From: Liolophura sinensis
Taxonomy: Eukaryota > Mollusca > Polyplacophora > Chitonida > Chitonidae
NCBI RefSeq assembly: GCF_032854445.1
Contig: NC_088304.1
Coordinates: 18,489,704 to 18,553,703 of the forward strand
Length of the DNA: 64,000 nt
Direction of reading: 5' to 3'
Part shown: positions 35,135-45,954 of the stretch, in pieces
Position numbering within the stretch: position 1 is the stretch's first letter
How the letters are laid out: each line of letters opens with the position of its first letter
Notes under the pieces: model-generated
What the model saw: the letters and a program-made list of their open reading frames with translations, nothing else
The model's database searches: none
Told to the model about the DNA's origin: nothing
Translations under genes and position numbers: made by a program

Positions 35135-35350
35135 CTATTCGCTGATCCGTGGCACCGATGTAAAAGCCTTTGGATTGGTTTTTACTCCCAATCAATTGCC
35201 GCACCAGTCTCAGTTCTTCTTGAGAGTCAATCTTGACTAGATGGCCTCCCGCTGATCTACACCAGCAAGACGCTTCACCCTGCGTTCTCGGGACATCAGG
35301 TAAATAATAACAGCTCCCTGTCTCCTGGTAACACGACCACGTGGGCTGAA
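35135..35350 (-). CDS. lectin gene 2, CTLD first-half exon
   Basis: Exon of 216 nt, identical in length and phase to gene 1's exon at 3877-4092. Acceptor cactgacgtcttcag before 35,350 and donor aatag|gtagag after 35,135. It codes PTWSCYQETGSCYYL, EASCWCRSAGGHLVKIDS, ELRLVRQL and GFYIGATD. CTLD landmarks: paired N-terminal Cys, helix Cys (ASCWC), GGHLVKIDS..E, and the W/Y-I-G strand. The next exon is at 33,689. TWSCY..TGSCYY at the start is shared with gene 1 and with the dead exon at 11.4 kb. Confidence 0.88.
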
Positions 35351-36086
35351 CTGAAGACGTCAGTGGAAAAATCTGGTGGATACGAAATTAAGTCATGCTC
35401 ACTCATACAAAAAATGAAAAGAGAGAAAAAAAAAGGAAAATAATGTCAGTTTCAAATTTGAAGCAGCGACGCAGTGGGTTTCAACAGGAATTTTGAAAAA
35501 ACCGGGGAAGTTCGCCCATTGGTCTCTTACATAAATTATTATTCTGAGAAGTTATGAAAACTGGATGGCTGTTTATGTGTTGCTTTCCTCGTGACACCCT
35601 ACGTCAGATCATTTATGCTTCCTTAAAAGAGTTGGGGGTACAAATACTGAATGAAAGGACAAATGAAGTTCAAAAGCACGTGACACACGCACATGCGCAC
35701 TGAGCACTTCCTATGTTAGTCTGTCCTGAACACACGTGAAAATAACATGCACTCACAACATGTCTAACGGTCTAGGTTAAACCCCAAGCACCCACTCACT
35801 CTAACGGTTTAATGGAATAGACATCTGGCAACGAATTCAATATCATGTTTGATGGACGTTTGGATTCAGAGGTTTCATAAGAACCAAAAAAGTATCACCA
35901 TTAAGTATACATAATCCGATCACGTGTGCGCACAACGCATATCACCATTCATTTGTTTTTATACAAATGTAAAATCAGTAAAAGCACGTGGCTGTGGTAC
36001 AAAATAACGTCAAAAGTAACGTGGAAAGCAATACGCAAAAAGCAATCTAGTCATTAATCTCTTGTGATTAATCGACATGCCAGGGG
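35351..36086. other. intron of gene 2
   Basis: Contains a short group B SINE tail (about 35,768-35,800, 'ggttaaaccccaagcacccactcactc'). Otherwise nothing recognisable. Confidence 0.45.
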
Positions 36087-36087
36087 C

Positions 36088-36245
36088 CTATGTGGTCCAG
36101 GTGGCTATCGGATTAGCGCAGCGCAATGACCCAGGAGCCTTTCACCAATGCGGTCGCCCTGAGTACAAGTTCAGCTCATGCTGGCTGCCACTCCGGCCGT
36201 ACGTGGAAAGATTTTACAGCAACCTGCGGATGGCCGTGGATCAGC
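36088..36245 (+). repeat. SINE group A, forward, 3'-truncated
   Basis: Head 'ggtccaggtggctatcggattagcgcagcgcaatgacccaggagcc', then 'ctggctgccactccggccgtacgtggaaag...gcaacctgcggatggccgtgg', ending before the tail. Confidence 0.8.
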
Positions 36246-38318
36246 ATATAGCCGTAGCATACATGTATTATACTACCCAAAATGTGTGAAATCAACTTTA
36301 GAAGTAAGCTGCAGATTTGTCCATTTAAAACAGATTTTAAACAATAAAAGACACAAGAGATTTTCTGTTTTTCTTTTACAGGAAATACAAGTATTCTTTC
36401 AACCACAAGTCTATATTAGGATTGTATTCCTAAAAAACAAATCATAAACACAAAAGAACAGTATGAGTTTACGCCACAGCAGAACACCCTTGGGAATCGC
36501 CACTGGTTTTGGCTACCGATAGACTTACCCGAATGAGTGTAAATGCCACAATAAGAGGCTGTGATGACACCAAGAGCATCATGTCGAGAGACACCAGTAA
36601 TACGTCGGTGGAATCTTCGTTAGAACATCACAACAATCCCAGTGCTGAAGCTAGGGATCTTATACAACTAGTAACCTTTAAAAAGGCGTTCGTAGTCGAT
36701 ACATCAGAGGTAACATTTATTCCACACGTGAGGTCAATAAAGCTATGCAGTCAATAAAAAATCAAGTGTGTAACAGTCGCTAAGGCAACTTCTAGTGGCT
36801 ATGGTGTAGAGCATGTATCTAAGGGCTCTTAAACTTTGTACATTCCCGGCACCATCATGTAAACTGTCATCGCAGTGAATCACGGAATAAGTATATCTGT
36901 TTATGTTGAAATTTAGAATCGGGGCAAATAACAGCTATATTTCCTGGACATGTATAGCCTATTGTGCCGTCTGTATTTTTCAGGGCCGTTCGACATGAAT
37001 ACGTCAGCCCTTCACGTGTATGACTGTATTGTTGCAAATAACAGTGAGGAGAAGTACGTTAAAAATCCATATCTCTTTGAAAAGCTCACGATAGTCCTTA
37101 TAAAAAGCAAATATACACAATACGCATGAAGCTTATTATATGCTAAGAAAGAGCAAGGGTAAGAGTGCAAATTTCTTCCTGTTTCTGACATGTATGAATT
37201 ATTACGTAGATTAGTCCCGTGTGCATCTAGGGAGCCACATTTGACGTTTCTGGAAAATATCCCTGAGCTTGGAACATTTTATTGACATCAAAAGTAATTA
37301 ATTGGACATTAATTTTCCAAGAAAAGTCCAAAATGTTCTTCTAGGGATAACAAAGGCTTGTACTGTGTCTTGGTCTGGGTCGATATGTGGCTAAAATTCT
37401 GCATTTTCTATCAAATGCCATTGTTTTACAAGAAAATAAGACTGAATATCTAAGGATATGATAAGTTTGTAGTCTTGATTCTGTATGCTCTGTATATCAC
37501 ACATGCTTTGAGGATCATTTTCATGGGTTAGTTGCTGTTCTGTGTAAAATAGGCACGAAGAGTGAAATCCAAATATCTTAGTCATAGTTTCACTTGTCAT
37601 CGGATCAGATCTAAACTGATAGGGTCCATGTTTTTTCTCGGAGACTTCTAGTTGGCATGAATAGTGCCAATTTATTTACACTGAATAAAGGTTTTGAATT
37701 TGGTGTCGCTAGACCGTAGTAAAGCATGTTTCAATGCCACGTCGGATGGCAGCGAGCTGCTCTGAGCACGTCGCCTGTCACATTTCTCTTGACCAAACCT
37801 GACAAAAACTCATAACAAAACATAAGGAAAAAACTGACAGATGCGGAGTCCGTGTTTTTCTCACAGACTTCTCGTCCCGCATGATTAGTGCTAATTTACT
37901 TAGATTGCATAATGGTTTGGAATCTGGTGTCGGGTTACATTTGACGAAAACAAACTACATGTACCGAAAAATGCAGATTGTTTCATGTGCCAATGAATGT
38001 CCTGAGAACCGTCCCTTGAAACTGGAAAATACACAAAATGAAACACCCATGGTCAAACAATAGCGTCTTTATGTAAGTACCTTATCGCCATTCGCTTGTA
38101 AGATCTCGCTTTATAGGCCTAGTAAGCGGTAACATAATACATCAAGGACTTTATGTAACCGTTTACCAGGTGTATAACCGCGATTAAAAACCTCAAGCCC
38201 AGGGGATAACCTTTCCGTATGACCTTTAAATGTCCTGAAAGACGGTTTACTGATTTCGTTTCAAGGCTTGTCTCTCGATGAAATGTTATAATTTTCTCAA
38301 CTCTTTCTTCACTTTTAC
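36246..38318. other. intron of gene 2, with a diverged direct-repeat pair
   Basis: 37,626-37,735 and 37,850-37,945 are related ('tcc.tgtttttctc..agacttct.gt..gcatga.tagtgc.aattta.tta' and 'ggttt.gaat.tggtgtcg'). Nothing else recognised in this stretch. Confidence 0.4.
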
Positions 38319-38364
38319 CTGATTCTGACCCGATCAATGTTGTCACCCAAATGAGGAGAAACAT
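38319..38364 (-). CDS. lectin gene 2, signal-peptide exon (probable)
   Basis: ATG at 38,362-38,364 followed by a 15-codon hydrophobic stretch, MFLLIWVTTLIGSES. It ends at donor tcag|gtaaaag in phase 1, which fits the phase-1 acceptor of the CTLD exon at 35,350. An in-frame TAA lies upstream and no earlier ATG follows it. It is short for a signal peptide but has the right composition and position. The assignment rests on phase, strand, order and hydrophobicity, not on homology. Confidence 0.5.
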
Positions 38365-38524
38365 AACAATGATCAATGCAAACTTTAGACGAAATGCTGT
38401 GCTTTGTAATTATGTCTTTCGAGATTTCCTTCCATGTTTTTTCTGAAACAAAAAAAAAGAAGAAATATGTCACATATGCATTTCGAGCATATTTATGTAT
38501 AAATATATAGAACTTCCATTACTC

Positions 38525-38780
38525 TAAAAGTGGTCTCAAATACTAACAATACAAAAATGTTTACAAATGTCAATCAACCGCCCTAAGCAAATAAACAAAA
38601 ACATAAAACAAACTTGAACACCATATTTACACATGAATTTTCACAGCCATCTTGCATGATGTTTTCTCAGATTTTTAAAGGGAAAGAAAAACGTAAAACA
38701 TGAAGCAAACACCAGAACTTGTAACTGAAAATACATTTGCTTGAAAAAATTAAACCCTGGGGATTGTATGGTGGGTTTTA
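38525..38780. mobile_element. diverged relative of the 34.2-kb MITE
   Basis: 'gtggtctcaaatactaacaatacaaaaatgtttacaaatgtc' and 'tttaaagggaaagaaaaacgtaaaacatgaag' match parts of the 34,150-34,760 element. 'ggggattgtatggtggg' at the right end is the inverted counterpart of 'cccaccatac'. Shorter and older. Confidence 0.5.
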
Positions 38781-39114
38781 TGGAAGACGTGTACGTGTAT
38801 GACGCAATTCATGCCACTTTTCCATCTACCAAGAGTAGGTATTTTATCAGATGCTCTTTTCTATGTACATACATACATTATGCGTAAAGTTCACAAGAAG
38901 TTTATCCAGACCTGAACATAACTTGAATGACTCGAAACAGACATTCGTATATCAGCCGTCCACCAACATGGATGTTCCAGGTCAATAATCGCAAGGTCAG
39001 AGCCTTGTCTTGTGGACATTGACTCCATGATTTTAACGGGAATACATACCCACTTTGTCAAGAAGAAGATATGTGTTAGGGCGTCTTTGCAGACAACCGT
39101 TTTGGTAGCTAGGT

Positions 39115-39229
39115 AAAGTTGATATAAGATTCCTAGACAACATTCAACACCATATTCGCCAGAATGCAGCTCATGCAGCTGGAGAGGAATATGGAGCGGA
39201 ATGTTGTGTTGCAATACTGTGTCAACTTT
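39115..39229. repeat. terminal palindrome of left arm
   Basis: Starts 'aaagttgatataagattcc' and ends '...gcaatactgtgtcaacttt', with arms of about 48 bases that pair imperfectly ('acaacattcaacaccatattcgccag' against 'ctggagaggaatatggagcggaatgttgtg'). The loop is about 18 bases. Homologous to the palindrome at 43,797-43,901. Confidence 0.85.
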
Positions 39230-40130
39230 ACTTTGTAAAACATAGTAAAACAACATTCAGCTGGTTATAGACACATCGTCTACATAAATGTTCCATGTAT
39301 AATAGCGTGCTATTTAGGTAGTTAAAAGTTCATCCAAAAAGACACACATTTCATTCTTACTGCAAGCCTACAATGTTGGAAACATAAGATATATTTTCAC
39401 ATCTCGAACGAGTTTAGTGTCCTAAATACCTTCTTGAAATGGGTGTTCTTTTACCTATAACCGAAGCTAAAGGTACATTTCTACGGTCAGTTGACATACA
39501 GTTCAAGTCGTAAAGGTCCTTTAGTGAATAAGGTTCATCAAGTTAGTAATTTGTCACAGTGTCAAAGGGCATTTCGTTTGCAAGATAACTGACACTGTGC
39601 ATCTATGTAAAGGTGCGTAGTTGTGGTCAGGAAACAAGGATGCAACAGATGCAACGCAAGTCGCAAACATCCAGTAGTGGGTAATAAAGGACAGTATCTT
39701 GTTCAATCATTATATCCAATGCCATCTTAGACCGTCCCCAAAATGCCTAGGTGTCAAAAATGTCCTCTAAAATTTCATTTTACGAGGAAAATACCTGACT
39801 AGTGCAAGTCGCAGAAGCCCTGGAAAGGCGATTAAAGCACGCCATGTTGTTCATTCGTAATATTCAAAGCAATCTCAAACCATCTCCAACTTGCTATGTT
39901 GTCAAAAAATGCCTTCTCAAAATGCCATTTGCTTAGTTCAAAACAGGCTTTATAGTGCCACTTATAGGGCAGACAACATACATTGCAAGTCGCAGACGTC
40001 CTGGAAAGGTGAATAAACGACAGTTTGCTGTTCATTTTTAATATTTAATGCTATCTTACATCGTCTGCATACCCAACATACCGATTAACCGTGCAAGTCG
40101 TACTACTGTGTAGAGAGGGGCTGCATGAAT
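39230..40130. repeat. left inverted arm, subterminal repeat units
   Basis: About three diverged units of 160-185 bp, each with 'tgcaagtcgcaga', 'ctggaaaggcgattaa', 'ttgttcattcgtaatatt' and 'atgccatctta.accgtc'. They are read in the opposite direction from the units at 43.2 and 59.8-60.7 kb. Non-coding; ORFs crossing it are incidental. Confidence 0.8.
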
Positions 40131-40489
40131 GCCTGCGAATACCTGTTTCAGGTTAGACAATGTGTACACAAAATATCCTGTTTGAGTGTGTTATCAGTGA
40201 ATTGGCCAGATAAGTATACACGCATTGTATACATATTTCATATACCCACAAGTCATGTGATTGCACAACAGTCGTGAATTTAAACATTTTATTTCGGGGA
40301 TTGAAGGCGGCTCGAGTCACTTCTGGGAACATCTTCAACTTCCAATACTTTCGACGGGAGAGAAACCCGCCAGGGGTGATGTCGAGACATCATGGGCATT
40401 AGTATATACCACGGTACCCCCATGGGGTGAGTCGCCAGCGTAAATCCGGATTACCACCACTGGGGGATTACTGTGGGAAAATGAGACAA

Positions 40490-40615
40490 TCAGACGAGGA
40501 TTTTTCTAAGTGGCGGTTCGAGCCCCATCCCGGGCACATCTGTATTCTTCCTTTACAGGGTCCGTGAAGCCAGGCTTTGCTAGGTGGGGGTTCGATTCCC
40601 ACTCCGGCGCATCTT
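40490..40615 (+). other. two tandem tRNA T-arm-like segments
   Basis: 'taagtggcggttcgagccccatcccgggcacatct' and, about 70 bases on, 'taggtgggggttcgattcccactccggcgcatct' each look like a tRNA 3' half (GGTTCGANTCC B box within a stem). No 5' half with D-arm or anticodon was found, so they are not functional tRNA genes on this evidence. They lie at the left inner edge of the hairpin-ended element. Confidence 0.4.
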
Positions 40616-40744
40616 TGTTTTGTTTTTTCTTCCTCTGCGGGGTCCGTTGACCTGGGGTGGAGTCCTAGTATGTTTTCAGGATAGTATAGGGTGGAGGGCC
40701 TCCACTCTGTCTATTGACAGAGCAGTGTTAAATACACAACAACT

Positions 40745-41203
40745 TATGGTAGCCACTAGGGACGACGTGTTTTTTCAGCTCCGCGCGTTCCAACTTCCGA
40801 CCACGCGCCAGAAGTTCTTCTTTCACGTTTTGGTCGATCTGTACGGAGTAGGATTTCTGACTGCGTGTGCGTAACGCTTGTTTGAGGTCTCGGTAGTTTT
40901 GGTCATCTCCGAAACGATCTGTTTGAACTCGGATTCCGAAACTGAGCCGTCAACCATTGCTGCGGACACATACGCGTGGATGCTGTTCAGCTTAGCATCT
41001 GCCAATATCCGGATCGCGTTATGCTTGTTCGAATTTAACACGAGTCGACGGTTAGCGTATTTCACAGCGGCGCAACACAAGCCGCATACGAGGGCGGTCG
41101 CCTCCATTGCCATGACAGCAGGCGCCGCGACCACCGTAGGGAGCAGACCCACACCCGCCACTCTCAGACTGAGAGATCCAAGCATCATAGAATCGACATT
41201 CAC
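40745..41203 (-). pseudogene. element core ORF block 1 (unknown family)
   Basis: The minus-strand frame begins around 41,191-41,203. It opens with a small-residue-rich stretch that could be membrane-associated (about residues 8-45, with CGLCC). A charged segment follows containing LADAKLNSIHAYVS and DGSVSESEFKQIVSEM. This second segment resembles short proteins I remember as recurring in cnidarian, aphid and mollusc predicted proteomes, with no known function. A one-base frame change near 40,900 interrupts the frame; similarity continues in the next frame towards 40,745. A TATA-like box lies just upstream. Confidence 0.45.
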
Positions 41204-41218
41204 ACCACGGCGGTGCTT

Positions 41219-41228
41219 TTTATATAAA
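41219..41228 (-). promoter_or_regulatory. TATA-like box before core ORF block 1
   Basis: Minus-strand 'ctttatataaaaag' lies about 15-35 bases upstream of the possible start codons of block 1. The only strong TATA match near an ORF start within the core; it is partly palindromic, so direction is not certain. Confidence 0.3.
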
Positions 41229-41449
41229 GCCCGCCTTGCGTCTCTGTCTGTCTCTACTGCGTCTATATAGCGCTATTACACTGCAGGCTAGGGGCGTTGC
41301 CACCATGCGCCGGAGATGCAACCACACTCTCTGTCGGTGCTGTCGGTGCTAAGGGATCCTTATCCTCGATCGTTGGATACAGACGTACTCGATACGCCTC
41401 AGCCTGATGGAATTTTTGAAATAGATTGTTCCGACATTCATGGGGTCAT

Positions 41450-42412
41450 TTACGTTGACTCTGACTTTCCCAGAGAGCTCTCAACGACTGGTTTTGGTTT
41501 TCCCGGCGGCGGAATTTTCACGATTATCCTGACGGCCTTATAATTGTGTTCTGCCGGCCATCTAATGTTCAAGCCGGGAATCACGAAGACGGCGCTATCA
41601 GCCACCACGCCTAAAACTAGATCTATTAGGATGATAGTCCCCGGATGAATTTTTACCACGGCCGGGAAGTCAGTGACAGCGGTAAGACACACGCTGTTCA
41701 CCCCAGCCCCGCAGCTAGCGTGAAGTGACCTCCGGTTTCAATAGCCACTAGAAACATGACGTTCGGTGCATAGGTCTCGAAAGCCCCGCAGCAGATGATG
41801 ACCTTCACCTCCGATAGGTCACTTGGACGGATTTCGGGGACGGATTTCGGGGTCACCTGTACATCAATCAACCAACTTAGAAGGTGGTTTGCGCCACTCT
41901 CCGCTGTGGCTGAGACGTCTTGAAGGGAATCGAACGTGTTAGGTTCTGGTCGCTCATCCCCAACTGAAATCTTTTTCCGAGTATAAAAACCAGCTTCAAA
42001 CTGGAAGGCGTAGACTTTGCCTTCCTGGCCCTGGAGCCCGAAGTCCAAGACGTCAGGCAAGTCGAACAATGCTAAACATGTAGAGCCAGGGCCGGCTGCG
42101 TCCACCGTTGCAATGGGGTTATGGCATGACGTGTAATGTCGCGCTGAGGTAGCTGGTATCGATAGTTAGACGGGATGCGTCTAAAAGCCCCATTCATCCC
42201 AATATGACAATATTCACCCCTTTGCCCGTCACTGGAACAGACCGAAGGAGTGTACAACCGTGACCATGACTACTAGCCGAGGATATCAGCACATTCTCCG
42301 AACTTAAACTGCTCACTTCATCCAAATGTACGTGGACCTCCCTTTGAGTTACCAGAGAAGGAAGCTTATAGCCCTCTGAAATCCCATTTATGGGGCAATC
42401 CCCGATTCCCAA
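41450..42412 (-). pseudogene. element core ORF block 2 (unknown family), frameshifted
   Basis: Three minus-strand frames follow one another with short overlaps: about 42,412-42,194, 42,105-41,698 and 41,701-41,450. The junction near 41,700 looks like a frameshift rather than a gene boundary, because coding-like composition continues directly. The last part is rich in beta-prone hydrophobic residues (for example 'IIVKIPPPGKPKPVVESS'). I recognise no domain. One long gene broken by indels is the simplest reading; a structural protein is possible but only a guess. Confidence 0.4.
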
Positions 42413-42666
42413 GATTGCAGCATTAGTGAGGCGTGTTTACCAGCTTCAAGCACTAAGCGACCGGTGGCTTTTTTTATTCTCAGCGAGATACCTAGAGGGC
42501 GAAATCCTTACATTTTAAGTGTGCAGACATTATAGTAAACTTCCTGGACTTTAATGCGCTCGTCATCCAGTATGAAGCCAATACCGGCCTTGATGTTAGT
42601 CCACGCGGGTTATAGCGTGAGACCAAGAAGGGCAACCTTTAGACGGCCATCATGGTTGTCTAGACT

Positions 42667-43149
42667 GTGCGGCAGCTCGAGTGCCATGCCATATTGAACA
42701 TCAGGAAAGGTAACAAACATGTTTTAACCTATACAGAACCCTGCGGCACAATGAACAGAACGGCCTTTAGCTTCAATAGAGAGGCTACATATAAGGCCGT
42801 TCCGTCACATATCATCCAAACCCACGCAGATCATCTCACACGCCCTGACATCTATGTGGGCGAGGGTAAAACCTTACAGGCCCAATTCGCAGATGTGTTC
42901 CAGAAGTACCGCTTACCGGAAGTAACCAGCAATTCCATCGTTCAGGCCTGGAATACCAGCCCAGTGCAGTTTTGGCAGAAACAGCTGAACTTTGTTGTCT
43001 GGTGCGCAACTACGGGGTGTGGGGTGTCCACTAATCACCTTCACGCTCCCGACCCCGGAATGAAGGCCCTATTCCCATTCCACGTCTACTACCAGGCCTG
43101 GCGGATTTTGACAGAGATAAAAGCCCCTCCCCCCCCCCTCCTCATCTAA
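42667..43149 (+). pseudogene. element core ORF block 3 (WCATTGCG family), truncated
   Basis: 160-codon plus-strand frame with VRP/TRPDIYVGEG-like, FQKYRLPEV, SPVQFWQKQLNFVVWCATTG and LFPFHVYYQAWRILTEI segments. I remember the LNF.VWCATTGCG..FHVYY pattern from many invertebrate predicted proteins of unknown function, which suggests a gene spread by mobile elements. In those the similarity continues well past this point. Here it stops at a C-run at about 43,126, exactly where the right inverted arm begins, so the 3' part has been lost. It faces away from blocks 1 and 2 (divergent layout). Confidence 0.5.
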
Positions 43150-43796
43150 CCCCCGACAGAAGGCAGTTTTGAGAAAGTAGCAAGTAGCAGAGAGTCTAAG
43201 ATGACCTTATAAGTGGCCCTTTGAAGCCTGTTATGAATTAAGCAAATGGCATTTTTGAGAAACCATTTTTGACACCGCAGCAAGTAGCAGACGGTCTAAG
43301 ATGGAATTAAATATTAAGAATGAACAGCATGCTGTCGTTTTAATCGCCTTTCCAGTGCGTCTGCCACTTGCCTTGCATCTGTTGTGACTCCTTGTTTCCT
43401 GACCACAACTATGCACCTTTACATACATGTGCAGTCTACGTTATGTTGCAAACGAAATGCCCTTTGACACTGTGGCAAGTTGCTGATTTGATCCATATTT
43501 ACTTATTTACTTATTTACCCATATTTACAGAGCCTATAGGATTTTGACGGCATGTTAACTGACCATACAAATGTACCTCTAGGGCCGGTTATAGGTAAAA
43601 GAACACCCATTATAAGAAGGTATTTTGGGCACTAAACTCGTTCGAAATGTGAAAATATATGTTATGTTTTCAGTAAGAATGAAATTTGTGTCTCTTTGAA
43701 CAAACTGTTAACTACCTGAGTAGCACGCCATTATACATGTAACGTTCGTACACAAGATGTGTGTTTAACCAGCTGAATGTTGTTATACAAAGTAAC
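43150..43796. repeat. right inverted arm
   Basis: One and a half subterminal units ('gcaagtagcagacggtctaagatgg', 'gaacagcatgctgtcg') followed by the single-copy arm part 'gcaaacgaaatgccctttgacactgtgg...aaagaacaccc...tcgttcgaaatgtgaaa'. The same order as in 59,813-61,270. Confidence 0.8.
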
Positions 43797-43901
43797 GTTG
43801 GCACAAGGTTCAAACGCAACATTTAGCTCCATATTCGCAGCTGCACGAGATGCATTCTGGCAAATATGGTGTTGAATGCTGTGTTCGAATCTTGTGCCGA
43901 C
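43797..43901. repeat. terminal palindrome of right arm
   Basis: 'gttggcacaaggttcaaacg' at the left pairs with 'gaatcttgtgccgac' at the right. Arms of about 45 bases with few mismatches enclose a loop around 'ctgcacgagatgcatt'. Homologous in sequence and position to the left-arm palindrome. Confidence 0.88.
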
Positions 43902-44339
43902 CTTAGAGAGCTAAATCAGAAGCTGATATCCATAAGGAAACTTTGTGATGTTACTCTGTCAACGTCTTTATGCTTTTTAAAGAACTTAAAATATTCTTGA
44001 GGACAACATTAATCCCCGTTAATCACGTTACACATGTAAATGTTTCTTTATCTGAAATGATAAAAAAACAATGACACAATGCGTTCGTACATGCCAAAGG
44101 TCTCTTTATTCTGAGCTTACAGTTACTTAAGTGGGCCCATGTGTTCCCTCTTGAAAACTTGCCACCACTATATATCGTGACGAGCGAAAGAAAATATGCA
44201 TCCTAAATTAGTTCAGCTGGGAGCAACCTTTGTGTGAATTTTCACCTGAGCATGCAAGTTGAAATCACCAAATAAAATCAAAATTAGCAAATAAAAATAA
44301 TCCATTACATGTTTAGATTATTTTCCTTGTCAATATACA

Positions 44340-44720
44340 CGTCACCAAACATATAGTTCACTTCAACATTTCTCACATGCTAACATCGTAACCACACACA
44401 GTTAATTTCTGCGCTTGTCACCGCTATATATACACGTCACCACGTACATAGTTCATTTCATTTCTATATACACATAACCACACATACAGTTGACTTCAGC
44501 ACGTGTCACCGCCATATATATGTAACCACAATATAGCTGACTTCAGCACGTGCCACCGCTATATACATAAATCCACACATATAGTTGACTTCAGCATGTT
44601 TGACAGCTATATACATGTAACCACACATATAGTTGACTTCAGCATTTCTCACCACAATATACATGTGACCATTCACATAGTTGCCTTTAGTACTTGTCAT
44701 CGCGTTTGTATCTGACTGAT
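44340..44720. repeat. ~48-bp minisatellite
   Basis: About seven to eight units of 'cacatatagttgacttcagcatg' plus 'tcaccgctatatacatgtaac'. Confidence 0.9.
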
Positions 44721-44984
44721 GTTTCATTCTCCCCGTCTAGTTTTCTAAAAAAACAGATCTGTTCTCTTTCCTTCACTAACTTGACAGTCAGTCTTTTCGG
44801 GTATGCTGGCCTCAACATGTCAAACGTCGTTCACTGAATATTCGAATCGGCCGCACTTGGCTACGTTCGGACAAAGATAAGCTAGAGGAATGTTTGTATC
44901 AAAAAGATTTATACCATTACAGGACGATTGACAGCTTGTTCTGGGAGTATATAACAAGAACTTAACGATAAGCGATCTTGTATA

Positions 44985-45950
44985 TAGTTAAATAATACGC
45001 ATCAGTGTCATACATCTACTAGATAAAAAACAATAGCTCGTACAGAATACACCTGTATAATGCACCTGATAGTCAAAGATAAATTCCTGCAAACTGGTGC
45101 CGAATACACCCATAGAATACACCTGAGAGATAAATACACTCATATATGAGAGATAAAGACACATCTTTACAACTGCTCCCAAAAGACAAAGATACATCTG
45201 AAAAAAATGGCGCCAAATACACCCATAAATTATATCTGATAGAAGAACAAAAATCTCAAAAAGCTGGCGCAGAATACATGCATACACATATAATACACAT
45301 GGCAGAAAAAGATACATGTAAAAAAAATGGTGCCGAATACACCATAAATTATATCTGATAGAAGAACAAAAATCTCAAAAGCTGGTGCAGAATACATGCA
45401 TACACATGTAATATACATGGCAGAAAAAGATACATGTAAAAAAACTGGTGCCGAATACAGCCATATATTACATCTTATAGAAGAACAAAAATCTCCAAAA
45501 GCTGGTGCAGAATACATGCATACACATATAATAAACATGGCAGAAAAAGATACATGTAAAAAAAACTGGTGCCGAATACAGCCATATAATACACCTCATT
45601 TATAAAGGTACATCTCCACAAACCGATGCTGAATACACCTATATAATACACCCGATTCATAAAGATACATATCCACAAACTGGTGTCGAATATACCTATA
45701 TAATACACCTGACTGATAAACATACACCTCGACAAACTGGTTCTGAATACACCGATATAATTGCCCTCATGAGTAAAGATACATGCCCACAAACTGGCGC
45801 TGGATATGCCCATATGATACACAAACTGGTGCCGAATAAATCTATATTGGACACATGATTGACACAGAAACATCTCCACAAACTGATGCCGAATACATCC
45901 ATAAAATAAACCTTATATTAATATATGCACCCCCCACAAATGATACACCT
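44985..45950. repeat. ~57-60-bp minisatellite with ~120-bp higher-order period
   Basis: Units read 'aaactggtgccgaatacacc', 'atataatacacctgatagataaaga' and 'tacatctccaca'. Between about 45,180 and 45,590 alternate units carry 'agaagaacaaaaatctcaaaagctggtgcagaatacatgcat', giving a double-length period. ORFs crossing it are repeat translations. The same unit reappears at 48,645-48,880. Confidence 0.9.
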
Positions 45951-45954
45951 GATA

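Larger units (their letters stand above)
39093..43925. mobile_element. hairpin-ended element with long inverted arms and a decayed virus-like core
   Basis: Left arm 39,093-40,130 and right arm 43,150-43,925 are inverted copies. Shared blocks include 'caaacgaaatgccctttgacactgtg' (right) against 'cacagtgtcaaagggcatttcgtttg' (left), the 'gttgtggtcaggaaacaagg' block, and 180-190-bp units anchored on 'gcaagtcgcagacg..ctggaaagg'. Each arm ends outward in a palindrome of over 100 bp. The 3-kb core holds three ORF blocks unlike anything else in the window and is more GC-rich than its surroundings. The architecture fits a foldback- or Polinton-like selfish element, or an endogenised DNA virus. I cannot name the family. 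Confidence 0.7.

Noticed and set aside
38891-39256. 121-codon minus-strand frame
   Set aside because: It crosses the terminal palindrome and the inverted arm of the hairpin-ended element, and its content is not kept in the homologous arms.
44988-45902. Frames of 100-134 codons on both strands
   Set aside because: They lie wholly in the 57-bp minisatellite and shift frame from unit to unit.
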